Source: a virus
Reading direction: 5' to 3' (one strand)
Length of the DNA stretch: 23,257 nt
Virus record (IMG/VR): IMGVR_UViG_3300030102_002336
Span: 373-23,629 of that record
Every line of letters begins with the position of its first letter. Position 1 is the stretch's first letter. Shown piece after piece: positions 15,970-21,607 of the stretch. The notes below the pieces were generated by a model that had not been told where the DNA came from, ran no database searches, and was given only the letters and a program-made list of their open reading frames with translations. A program made the position numbers and the translations under genes.

Positions 15970-16659
15970 TTAATCCTTATCATCGTCTGTGGCGTAGAGA
16001 TTGTCAAACGTAATTACCGGATCTGTGTAGCTCTCATGCGCCTCTGCTGAGTGAACCCATTGGCTTGGAGAAAAATCTGGCGGACCCTCGCCTGTTCTCC
16101 ACAATGCAGGATTTGTAGCTCTTACTCTATTGTTTGGTAATGCAACAAAGTTTCCTGTGTATTCACCTGCGTCTGTTAAGTATATCACATGACTTTGCTT
16201 GTGTTGTGCTGGATCATCTGCTATTGAATGTTCGGTGTAGTCAACAGTAAACATGTATTTACCCAAGTGAAACTCACCATCAATTTTGCAATGCCAGGGA
16301 CTAGAACTAACCCTGTCTAATATTACGGTGCTATGATGATGACTTAAACAATCCCAAGGTTGTGCAAGATGATCTTCCATGGGTTTTGGCCATTCTGCTA
16401 AGGGAATATCTGCAATTAAAGCCTGTATAGGCATCCTGGCCCACATTGCACCACCATGGACATTTTCATCTGGATAACCTTCAAAATCTGTCTCACAACC
16501 AGTGAATACTACTTGAAAAGACAAGGATCTATCTGGAATTGTATTAACTGCAAAAGCGAGAGCATGCAAATATTCTCCATGCCCGTGTTGATGGTTTGTT
16601 GTAAACTCTTTTCTTACCCAGCATTTAAACTGCGGGATATTTGATATTAAATATGCCAC
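15970..16659 (-). CDS. conserved marine-phage protein, unknown function
   Basis: A 229-residue protein, Trp- and His-rich, with no membrane segment. Notable stretches: FKCWVRKEF near the N-terminus, NHQHGHGEYLHALAFA, ENVHGGAMWARMPIQALI, HLAQPWDCLSHHHST and DDPAQHKQSHVIYLTDAGEYTGN. Clustered His (H23, H25, H27 and the triple His) might bind metal, but no known enzyme motif was recognised. I associate the overall sequence with a family frequent in uncultured marine phages between head and neck genes. The start is GTG, as no nearby in-frame ATG exists and there is no SD. Likely virion-associated. Confidence 0.6.
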   Translation of the reverse strand: MAYLISNIPQFKCWVRKEFTTNHQHGHGEYLHALAFAVNTIPDRSLSFQVVFTGCETDFEGYPDENVHGGAMWARMPIQALIADIPLAEWPKPMEDHLAQPWDCLSHHHSTVILDRVSSSPWHCKIDGEFHLGKYMFTVDYTEHSIADDPAQHKQSHVIYLTDAGEYTGNFVALPNNRVRATNPALWRTGEGPPDFSPSQWVHSAEAHESYTDPVITFDNLYATDDDKD

Positions 16660-16674
16660 TTATTTAATTATGGT

Positions 16675-17085
16675 TTACTTAGCTATTTTTCTAATACCTT
16701 TGCCAAGATTAGACATCATGCCGCCTTTAGCTTTGTATTTGGTACCTTTTTTCATGCTACCGCCTTTGGCCATACCCTTGGTGCCCTTTCTCATGCTACC
16801 GCCTTTAGCCATGCCCTTAGTGCCCTTTCTCATGCTACCGCCTTTAGCCATGCCTTTTGTTTTTTTCAACATATTGGCTTGACCTTGGGATCTTGTTCCA
16901 CCGCCCATAAGTGCTGACATAACAGATTTAGGCATGTTACCAATACCAGGATTAGCTTTCATTTCACTTGCTAAAGCCGCACCGCCTTTGGCCATATATT
17001 TAGTACCTTTCATACTACCACCCTTGGCCATATATTTAGTACCTTTCATACTACCACCTTTAGCTCTATATTTAGTGCCTTTCAT
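16675..17085 (-). CDS. AKGG repeat protein
   Basis: A 136-residue basic protein built from repeats. Residues 1-36 are three tandem copies of a 12-residue unit (MKGTKYMAKGGS type). Residues about 72-122 carry four copies of a 13-residue variant (MRKGTKGMAKGGS type). A short non-repeat centre (37-71, SEMKANPGIGNMPKSVMSALMGGG) and a basic end (SNLGKGIRKIAK) complete it. Lys and Gly dominate and acidic residues are almost absent, so it is likely to bind DNA or another polyanion inside the virion. A strong AAGGAG six bases before the ATG, itself within the last codons of the previous gene, confirms the start. Function unknown. Confidence 0.65.
   Translation of the reverse strand: MKGTKYRAKGGSMKGTKYMAKGGSMKGTKYMAKGGAALASEMKANPGIGNMPKSVMSALMGGGTRSQGQANMLKKTKGMAKGGSMRKGTKGMAKGGSMRKGTKGMAKGGSMKKGTKYKAKGGMMSNLGKGIRKIAK
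16720..16872 (-). repeat. 39-bp tandem repeats (coding, AKGG unit)
   Basis: About four tandem copies of a 39-bp unit encoding the 13-residue MRKGTKGMAKGGS-type repeat. The two central copies are almost identical in DNA (third-position changes only), so they arose recently or are kept alike by recombination. Confidence 0.8.
16978..17085 (-). repeat. 36-bp tandem repeats (coding, AKGG unit)
   Basis: Three tandem 36-bp copies encoding MKGTKYxAKGGS/A at the N-terminus of the same gene. The unit is one codon shorter than that of the downstream block, with Tyr instead of Gly after Lys. Confidence 0.8.
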
Positions 17086-17087
17086 AT

Positions 17088-17396
17088 TTATCTCCTTCCA
17101 AACAAACCCATGCTTTGGGTTTTGTTAATAATACCACCTTTTGCCACAAAAGTTTTAACGTTTGTAGGTTTACCGCCTACTCCTTGTTTTTTCGCTCGTT
17201 TTCTTCTAACAGCTGATCTAATTTCAGACTTAGACATGCTTTTAGCCTTAGACCTTGGAACACACTTTGGATATTTTCTTTTAGATCCTTTTGTTGAGGC
17301 CCGTCCACATGCTTGAAATTTACCGTCTTTTTTTGGTGCGCCAATATCTACCCAATCACCTTTTGGGCCTTTGCCGAACCATTCTTTTAACGACAT
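17088..17396 (-). CDS. small basic protein with conserved Cys pair
   Basis: A 102-residue, strongly basic protein. Pattern: KEWFGKGPKGDWVDIGAP-KKDGKFQACGRA, then RKYPKCVPRSKA, a helix SMSKSEIRSAVRRKRAKK, and GGKPTNVKTFVAKGG. The layout (W-V-D-I, C-G-R, YPKC, S-x-RR-K-R-A) is that of a small family found in marine phages and some giant viruses; I cannot name it with certainty. C29 and C46 may form a metal or disulphide pair. It contains one AKGG motif like the next gene. Starts at a TAATG overlap with the preceding gene. Confidence 0.6.
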   Translation of the reverse strand: MSLKEWFGKGPKGDWVDIGAPKKDGKFQACGRASTKGSKRKYPKCVPRSKAKSMSKSEIRSAVRRKRAKKQGVGGKPTNVKTFVAKGGIINKTQSMGLFGRR

Positions 17397-17728
17397 TATT
17401 TTTTCCTAGTTTTCCTTATTTGTTCTTTGCCTCTTTTAAAAACATTGGCTATGCCTGTTTTACCCATAACTTTGGCCCTTTGCTCGCCTACAGTAAGTAT
17501 TTGTATTTTTCTAGCAAAAGGTTTTTTAATTCTTTTAACTTTATTAACCGTAGCTGTTGCATCTGCCATGGTCTTAAATTTTATGCTCACCGTATCTTTG
17601 GGATTTTCGTCTGTGTATAAACGTCTACCAGACCCTTTTGGTTTTTTACCAGTGCCAACTTTCGGATCTCGTCTTTTTTTAGATCCTTTACTAACAGATT
17701 TGCCAATGCTACTTCTGTTTATGGCCAT
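17396..17728 (-). CDS. small basic protein, unknown function
   Basis: A 110-residue, strongly basic protein. The N-terminal 40 residues are a Lys/Arg/Gly/Ser-rich, probably disordered tail (KGSKKRRDPKVGTGKKPKG). The C-terminal part looks folded: TVSIKFKTMADATATVNKVKRI reads as a strand-helix pair, then KIQILTVGEQRAKVM. It resembles a DNA- or RNA-binding protein in composition only. Sited in the run of basic genes between head and neck modules. Confidence 0.6.
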   Translation of the reverse strand: MAINRSSIGKSVSKGSKKRRDPKVGTGKKPKGSGRRLYTDENPKDTVSIKFKTMADATATVNKVKRIKKPFARKIQILTVGEQRAKVMGKTGIANVFKRGKEQIRKTRKK

Positions 17729-17733
17729 GGCTT

Positions 17734-18207
17734 TTAACTTCTAGGCACTCTAGTAGGCTTACGCTTGCTATCCATAATTGCTCCGCATCCTCGAGCTTGT
17801 GTCATAACAGCGCCACCGCTTTTCATAAAACCCATTTTATTTCTTACTTTTGTTGGTAATTTTGATAAACCTTTACCTTTGTTGCCAGTTGGTATTGGTT
17901 TTAAATTTTTATTACTCACTTCGCCACCTTCTGCTTTTTTAGCACCTTTATAGCCACCACCACGTTTTTTATAGGTTTTTACTAACCAAGCATTAGCGTA
18001 AGCAGACGGATAAACGTCAAATTTTCTTTTTGCCTCAGCTTTTACTCTTGCATACAAAGCTGGCTTGGTTACATTGCTAGGTGTTTTGGATTTAGCGCTA
18101 CCACCTTTGCCAAACTTAATACCTTTTAAAGTTTTTGCTTGTTTAGCGTGTAATTTACTAGCTTTTTCTAAGCCTTTTATTACTTTTTTTACTTTTTGTT
18201 TTGCCAT
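17734..18207 (-). CDS. small basic protein with YPSAYANAW motif
   Basis: A 157-residue basic protein with several short motifs. The central segment (KPALYARVKAEAKRKFDVYP, then SAYANAWLVKTYKKRGGGY) is a recognisable domain of unknown function (DUF5872-like, from memory) found in phages and other large viruses. GG motifs appear as FGKGGSA, KAEGGEV and MKSGGAV, and the C-terminus reads MTQARGCGAIMDSKRKPTR. ATG 18207 is chosen because the open frame extending to 18273 would overlap the preceding gene by about 60 bases. No SD is visible. Possibly a DNA-condensing or internal head protein. Confidence 0.65.
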   Translation of the reverse strand: MAKQKVKKVIKGLEKASKLHAKQAKTLKGIKFGKGGSAKSKTPSNVTKPALYARVKAEAKRKFDVYPSAYANAWLVKTYKKRGGGYKGAKKAEGGEVSNKNLKPIPTGNKGKGLSKLPTKVRNKMGFMKSGGAVMTQARGCGAIMDSKRKPTRVPRS

Positions 18208-18211
18208 AATA

Positions 18212-18505
18212 TTACCAATTTTTACATGACCAATAGCCTGCTGTAAAGACATCCTTCTTTTTTTGCACGGCATCGCAATTATGCCTGGCCCTAAAAGATT
18301 TACGTCTAGCTGGTTGATCTTTTTTTATTGAAAGGTTTGGATCGCCGTATCTTACAATTTTTACTTGATCGCCTTTTTTTGCAAGCACAGCAAATTTTTT
18401 ATTTTTGCCTGGTGTCCTTTTTTGTTTGTTATAACCAGGAAAAGACTCACCGCGGTAGGTAAGCCTACCGCTGGAAGTCCTTTTGACATCTTTGGTTGTA
18501 GCCAT
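18212..18505 (-). CDS. small basic protein with C-terminal YWSCKNW motif
   Basis: A 97-residue basic protein: RTSSGRLTYRGESFPGYNKQKR, then KKFAVLAKKGDQVKIVRYGDP, and FRARHNCDAVQKKKDVFTAGYWSCKNW at the end. This pattern belongs to a small family of unknown function seen in marine phages and large DNA viruses, where the R-H-x-C...Y-W-S-C arrangement (C76 and C94 here, by my count) may bind metal. It is the first of the run of small basic genes. The ATG lacks a clear SD. Confidence 0.65.
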   Translation of the reverse strand: MATTKDVKRTSSGRLTYRGESFPGYNKQKRTPGKNKKFAVLAKKGDQVKIVRYGDPNLSIKKDQPARRKSFRARHNCDAVQKKKDVFTAGYWSCKNW

Positions 18506-18508
18506 AGA

Positions 18509-18913
18509 TTAGTCGTACTTCTTAATCATCTCCAAAATAATAGAGTAACTGTCGCCGCTGGAGTGGCCCACAGTTGTGAAGTCAATATCTCCGGTTTTGC
18601 CAGATCCAGCATTATTTGGGATAGCCGTAAAGTTATCGTAGTATTCATCGCCGGTTGCATCTGCCGGTATATGTGTAAGCAAGACGTTTGATGTCGCATC
18701 AAACTCTAACTTTACACTCATGCCAACAGTCATCCAATAAATCCTTTGGATGTGAACCTCAGTGCATGTTTGTCCGGCTGAGTTTTTACCTAAAGCAGAT
18801 ACATCTACTTTTTTAACAGCTGACTCGCCCGATCCATCAGACACATTAGTAAACCGCATGATGACATTTCTATCGCCGTCTAAAATGGTTTGAGAGGTTA
18901 CTGCGTCTGCCAT
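18509..18913 (-). CDS. beta-rich virion-type protein
   Basis: A 134-residue, acidic, beta-rich protein: TILDGDRNVIMRFTNVSDGSG, VDVSALGKN, then EVHIQRIYWMTVGMSVKLEFDATSNVLL, ending with SYSIILEMIKKYD. The repeated strand-turn composition fits a capsid or neck surface protein. The start ATG lies one base beyond the stop codon of the upstream gene, so translation is probably coupled. I recall similar proteins next to capsid genes of marine phages, without assigned function. Confidence 0.6.
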   Translation of the reverse strand: MADAVTSQTILDGDRNVIMRFTNVSDGSGESAVKKVDVSALGKNSAGQTCTEVHIQRIYWMTVGMSVKLEFDATSNVLLTHIPADATGDEYYDNFTAIPNNAGSGKTGDIDFTTVGHSSGDSYSIILEMIKKYD

Positions 18914-18914
18914 T

Positions 18915-19631
18915 TTATCTCTCTACGATTGCTGTAACGTAATCAATAGTCATGGTTTTAGCCGCGGCCTCGCCGTTTTGAATACCGAATGATACAGTTA
19001 ATTCTTCATCGTCTGGAAGATTTGTATTTACAACACCGACTGGCTCTGCGTTATTAACAGAGTAATGAACCAATGCTGTATCTGGATCTATAAAGAAAGC
19101 AACAGTAACAAAAGTATCATCTGCCATTGTATGAATTGCAGTAGTATCTGTTGATGTTCCGTCTTTTTCAACGATAAAGTCTAGGTTTGTATCACCATCG
19201 TCTTTGATAAAGAAAATACCGTCTGAAACCGCTAACGGAGTAGTATCGGTGATTTGTAGGCCCATAACAAAGTCAGATTGTGTAGCATCGCTTACTTTGA
19301 ACCTGGCTGAGAAATAAGCTCTTTTTGAACCATCAATTAAGAATGACTCGCCTTTTAGTTGTAAAAAGTCTAAGTCGTTATCGCCAGCCGCGTTAGTAAG
19401 CAAAAGTTGACCACCAGCACCAGAGGTTATTGCCTCAGTTGCGGATCCTGTTCCTGCCTCAGTTGTTGTTACTGTCCAGTCACCACTGTTATAGGTCATA
19501 AAATCATTGAAATAACCATAGTGTGTTTGGTCAGATGGTAAAGGCATAAACATCGGTTGATCTTTTTTTGCCTTGGTTGCAACGGTGTTACCCGCCCATT
19601 GTATTTGGTTTTGAAAATGTGGATTAGCCAT
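18915..19631 (-). CDS. concanavalin-like beta-sandwich virion protein
   Basis: A 238-residue protein. After an N-terminal tail (NPHFQNQIQWAGNTVATKAKK), residues from about 35 onward look like a concanavalin/LamG-like beta sandwich: GYFNDFMTYNSGDWTVT, GGQLLLTNAAGDNDLDFLQL, KRAYFSARFKVSDATQSDFVMGLQI, FFIKDDGDTNLDFIVEK, FVTVAFFIDPDTALVHYSVN and SFGIQNG. Such domains often decorate capsids or bind carbohydrate. The ATG is preceded by AAGGAG at a good distance. It is the first structural gene after the small-gene island and may have its own promoter upstream. Confidence 0.65.
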   Translation of the reverse strand: MANPHFQNQIQWAGNTVATKAKKDQPMFMPLPSDQTHYGYFNDFMTYNSGDWTVTTTEAGTGSATEAITSGAGGQLLLTNAAGDNDLDFLQLKGESFLIDGSKRAYFSARFKVSDATQSDFVMGLQITDTTPLAVSDGIFFIKDDGDTNLDFIVEKDGTSTDTTAIHTMADDTFVTVAFFIDPDTALVHYSVNNAEPVGVVNTNLPDDEELTVSFGIQNGEAAAKTMTIDYVTAIVER

Positions 19632-19661
19632 TATGAACTCCTTTGTTTGTATTAATGGAAA

Positions 19662-19673
19662 GCGGCAAGCCGC
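19662..19673. other. short GC hairpin in leader of virion gene
   Basis: GCGGC and GCCGC arms with a two-base gap form a compact hairpin between the nucleotidase gene and the beta-sandwich virion gene. It lacks a clean U tract on the minus strand (TTTCC follows), so it is more likely a leader structure than a terminator. It is one of the few GC-rich stretches in this AT-rich gap. Confidence 0.35.
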
Positions 19674-19684
19674 CCCTCATCAAG

Positions 19685-19719
19685 CTAATTAATTATTGTT
19701 AATTAGATACTACACTCAA
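19685..19719 (-). promoter_or_regulatory. candidate promoter overlapping an AT-rich dyad
   Basis: On the minus strand: TTGAGT (19719-19714), 16 bases, AATAAT (19697-19692), a plausible -35/-10 pair for the structural genes that follow. It overlaps a perfect inverted repeat CTAATTAA / TTAATTAG (19685-19692 and 19699-19706, six-base gap), which could be an operator. The AT-rich context makes chance matches likely. Confidence 0.35.
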
Positions 19720-19723
19720 GGAA

Positions 19724-20212
19724 TTACTTTAGCAAGTGAAGAGCGTCTAAAATTTGCAAGGTATCTTCTGGGTTTTTGTGTAAGATTCCAACACCTCCAG
19801 CCTCCTCCCAATGTTCAATGTTTGACTTTTTGTCATCAACCAAAACATGGTTTGGCCTAGCAAATATTTTTTTGTCTTTGCCTTTAAGAGTAGAAGATAC
19901 AACCACGTTTGGACAAACGTACTGACGGATCCATGAAATCTTATCTGCTACTACTAATGGTCTGTTAATTAAACCAGAACAGGTAAGGATCTCCCAGGGT
20001 AATCCAGAGTCTTTTACCCAGGCTATTAGATCTAATGCACCTGGCATGTAAGGCAAGTTCCTAAATAATCTTTTGTTAGTAAACTCTACCTTGCGATGAT
20101 CGTAAGTTTGCTCATCCCATAAAGGACCGTTTAAAAAGTCTGGGCCTTGAACTCCTGTAACAAAGTCAGCTAAAACTCCGTCCATGTCTAAGTATATTTT
20201 TTTAATAGTCAT
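19724..20212 (-). CDS. HAD-superfamily 5'(3')-deoxyribonucleotidase-like phosphatase
   Basis: A 162-residue HAD hydrolase close to the NT5C (5'(3')-deoxyribonucleotidase) type. Motif I is D9-M-D11-G-V-L-A-D-F (nucleophile D9, acid/base D11), motif II is ILTCSG (T77/S79), the motif III Lys is in GKDKK, and motif IV is LVDDKKSN (D126, D127). All catalytic positions are present, so it should be active, removing phosphate from nucleoside monophosphates in nucleotide salvage during infection. It is the last gene of the small-gene island. Its ATG overlaps the stop of the preceding gene by one base (TAATG), without an SD, so it is probably translated by coupling. Confidence 0.8.
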   Translation of the reverse strand: MTIKKIYLDMDGVLADFVTGVQGPDFLNGPLWDEQTYDHRKVEFTNKRLFRNLPYMPGALDLIAWVKDSGLPWEILTCSGLINRPLVVADKISWIRQYVCPNVVVSSTLKGKDKKIFARPNHVLVDDKKSNIEHWEEAGGVGILHKNPEDTLQILDALHLLK

Positions 20213-20553
20213 TATTTAAGGCAGGAGTATTGTTCGTCAAAGAATTCAATAATATATTCATAATCATAAATGTACTTTGTATATTTATCTCCACCCCAAA
20301 AACCTTGGATCTCTTGTGCGTTAGTATCTAACCAAATATTCGGGCCACCACCAGCTAACATAACCATAACATCTTCTAAGTTGCCAGATTGATCTACAAT
20401 ATATTTAACACTGTAGGCCTCATAATAATCATCATCATCATCATCTTCCGGGTAAAATTTCATCTTACCGTTTATGACATCCTCTGCATAACTATCGACC
20501 ATGCTTTTTAGTCGTAATTCAGTTTCGTTTAATTTTTCTTTACCTACCGCCAT
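20212..20553 (-). CDS. small acidic protein with poly-Asp run
   Basis: A 113-residue acidic protein of unknown function. A helical N-terminus (KEKLNETELRLKSMVDSYAED) leads to a run of six Asp (EDDDDDDYYEAY), encoded by an ATC/GAT triplet repeat near 20428-20446. A beta-type C-terminal half with many aromatic residues follows (IWLDTNAQEIQGFWGGDKYTKYIYDYEYIIEFFDE). ATG 20553 is chosen because an AGGAGG lies just upstream and the ATG overlaps the stop of the 27-residue micropeptide; the longer open frame back to 20670 would override that gene. Acidic, aromatic proteins of this kind can mimic DNA, but this is speculation. Confidence 0.65.
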   Translation of the reverse strand: MAVGKEKLNETELRLKSMVDSYAEDVINGKMKFYPEDDDDDDYYEAYSVKYIVDQSGNLEDVMVMLAGGGPNIWLDTNAQEIQGFWGGDKYTKYIYDYEYIIEFFDEQYSCLK

Positions 20554-20636
20554 TAGTACCTCCTTTCGTTTATATATAATGTGGTTATAAGAACTGCCGC
20601 TAATATTGTGTAGTACAGTATTTCTATTACTAACAT
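20553..20636 (-). CDS. 27-residue single-pass membrane micropeptide
   Basis: A small gene hidden in another frame. ATG 20636 is preceded by GAGGAGG at a good distance and overlaps the stop of the upstream gene (TGATG). The peptide reads MLVIEILYYTILAAVLITTL followed by YINERRY, i.e. one hydrophobic helix of about 20 residues with a basic end. Its stop codon TAA overlaps the next ATG. The start signal, the exact stop/start overlaps on both sides and the transmembrane character together make chance unlikely. It may be a small membrane effector acting on the host; no family is recognised. Confidence 0.65.
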   Translation of the reverse strand: MLVIEILYYTILAAVLITTLYINERRY

Positions 20637-20652
20637 CACGCCACCTCCTCAA
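20634..20652 (-). repeat. island junction repeat (copy 4)
   Basis: Minus strand TTGAGGAGGTGGCGTGATG: SD, stop and start fused. Identical over 19 bases to the copy at 20891-20909. It ends one gene in Glu-Glu-Val-Ala and begins the next. Confidence 0.85.
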
Positions 20653-20893
20653 TTTGTTCCATAAACTCAAAATCTGTGTCCCAAAGTTCGTCTATTCTGT
20701 CATAATCGATCTCAGCTTTTTTAAGCTGTATCTCTCTGCCATAACCATCGATAACCTTATTACCTGGTTCATCGATAATTTTTAAAATACCACTATCTAA
20801 AAAAGTAGATACAAAATATCTGCCAATAGAACCCTCTAACTGTAAAAATATACCGCTGTTATAATTTTCCAGTGCTTTTTTATATACATCCAT
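20636..20893 (-). CDS. small island protein, unknown function
   Basis: An 85-residue acidic protein (MDVYKKALENYNSGIFLQLE..., ending in MEQIEEVA). It looks like a small beta-containing fold with an acidic helical tail; no family recognised. ATG 20893 is used, overlapping the previous stop (TGATG), rather than the in-frame GTG at 20896. Its last codons (Glu-Glu-Val-Ala) form the GAGGAGG ribosome site of the micropeptide gene that follows. Confidence 0.65.
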   Translation of the reverse strand: MDVYKKALENYNSGIFLQLEGSIGRYFVSTFLDSGILKIIDEPGNKVIDGYGREIQLKKAEIDYDRIDELWDTDFEFMEQIEEVA

Positions 20894-20909
20894 CACGCCA
20901 CCTCCTCAA
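20891..20909 (-). repeat. island junction repeat (copy 3)
   Basis: The same 19-base junction as at 20634-20652, at the boundary between the 70-residue and 85-residue genes. The matching bases include the SD (GAGGAGG), the last two sense codons, the TGA and the ATG. Confidence 0.85.
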
Positions 20910-21105
20910 GTGTAATATAGATCCACTTGGCATTTTTCATGCCAAACAAACCTTGGTTTAAAAGATCGTAGTCGTTCTTGTTGCCAACAACGATGTTGAC
21001 TAATTTCTTTTTCAAAACAGTCTTGCTAGGATTGAGTTGCTTTTGGGTTTCACGAATGAAATCCCTGGCCTCCTCAATATCCTTAAAGTTTCTATTTATT
21101 GCCAT
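20893..21105 (-). CDS. small island protein, unknown function
   Basis: A 70-residue protein: a helical, charged N-terminus (NFKDIEEARDFIRETQKQLN) followed by strands (KKKLVNIVVGNKNDYDLL, KWIYITLEEVA). No family recognised. Its ATG overlaps the stop of the previous gene (TAATG) and is served by AAGGAGG in that gene's last codons. It ends with Leu-Glu-Glu-Val-Ala, encoding the next SD. Confidence 0.65.
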   Translation of the reverse strand: MAINRNFKDIEEARDFIRETQKQLNPSKTVLKKKLVNIVVGNKNDYDLLNQGLFGMKNAKWIYITLEEVA

Positions 21106-21119
21106 TACGCTACCTCCTT
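21103..21119 (-). repeat. island junction repeat (copy 2, variant)
   Basis: Minus strand AAGGAGGTAGCGTAATG, a variant of the junction repeat with TAA instead of TGA. It joins the 66- and 70-residue genes by a one-base overlap. Confidence 0.8.
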
Positions 21120-21305
21120 GTTTTCAACAAAATTTTTGGACATTTTCCACTCTTCCAAGTTTGACTTTGGATCACCACTTTCCCAAGCGATTTGGGTAGT
21201 TGGACTTTCGTCTAACCACCTGGCAATCGTCTCTGGTGATACGCCAAGTTTTTTTGCATAGGCCATATACCATTTGTAAGTATTAATCATTTCATAGTCA
21301 TACAT
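21105..21305 (-). CDS. small island protein with possible helix-turn-helix
   Basis: A 66-residue protein: an aromatic N-terminus (YDYEMINTYKWYMAYAKK), then LGVSPETIARWLDESPTTQIAW, which could form a helix-turn-helix (L-G-V-S-P-E-T-I-A-R-W-L), and a charged C-terminus ending in Asn-Lys-Glu-Val-Ala. The helix-turn-helix reading is tentative, as many small phage proteins carry look-alikes. ATG 21305 overlaps the previous stop (TGATG); the in-frame GTG one codon upstream is less likely. Confidence 0.6.
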   Translation of the reverse strand: MYDYEMINTYKWYMAYAKKLGVSPETIARWLDESPTTQIAWESGDPKSNLEEWKMSKNFVENKEVA

Positions 21306-21319
21306 CACGCCATCTCCTT
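21303..21319 (-). repeat. island junction repeat (copy 1, variant)
   Basis: Minus strand AAGGAGATGGCGTGATG, joining the first two island genes. It differs from copies 3 and 4 at two positions within the SD part. Confidence 0.8.
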
Positions 21320-21607
21320 ATTTAAATCTACCCACTTAACAACCCACAACCACTGATCTTTACCGTCTGGAGTGTCATAGCCTTTCATCATGTCGTATTT
21401 GTAAATGACATCTTTTTCAATCAAGCTACCCACGGTTCCCTCGGCCTCTTTTTGAGTCCAACCTTTTTTAGTAAGAACTTCTATAATCTCGTTTATCCAG
21501 CCATATTCAAACCACTCGCTGGTGTCATCGCTCTCACAAAAATCACTACCCTCAACATACTCGTTGAAAAGTTTGATTGCTTTTACTTGGTTTTCTGTAT
21601 ATTCCAT
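21305..21607 (-). CDS. first gene of small-gene island, unknown function
   Basis: A 100-residue acidic protein: EYTENQVKAIKLFNEYVEGSDFCESDDT, then EYGWINEIIEVLTKKGWTQKEAEGTVGSLIEKDVIYKYD, which looks like a small winged-helix-type fold (helix, helix, GWTQKEAEGT turn, LIEKDVI), ending with DQWLWVVKWVDLNKEMA. ATG 21607 is chosen because AGGAGG lies five bases upstream; the open frame reaches further back without support. It is driven by the promoter candidate at 21656-21684. Possibly a regulator or host-directed protein; no family recognised. Confidence 0.65.
   Translation of the reverse strand: MEYTENQVKAIKLFNEYVEGSDFCESDDTSEWFEYGWINEIIEVLTKKGWTQKEAEGTVGSLIEKDVIYKYDMMKGYDTPDGKDQWLWVVKWVDLNKEMA

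Noticed and set aside
16720-17085. Tandem repeats considered as a CRISPR array
   Set aside because: The units are contiguous in-frame codons without unique spacers and are not 28-37 bp palindromic repeats with spacers. They encode a repeat protein.
17291-17744. Plus-strand frames rich in Phe and Leu that look like membrane proteins
   Set aside because: They are the complement of Lys/Arg-rich genes, whose AAA/AAG codons read as TTT/CTT on the other strand. The minus-strand genes have ordered overlaps and start signals.
18208-18273. Upstream extension of the 157-residue basic protein to 18273
   Set aside because: It would overlap the previous gene by about 60 bases. The ATG at 18207 follows the previous stop by a few bases, as elsewhere in this operon.
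19662-19673. GC hairpin as a terminator for the island
   Set aside because: The stem is very short with a two-base gap, and no proper U run follows on the minus strand.
20553-20670. Upstream extension of the 113-residue acidic protein to 20670
   Set aside because: The extension overlaps the end of one gene and the whole micropeptide gene, and has no SD. ATG 20553 has AGGAGG and a stop/start overlap.
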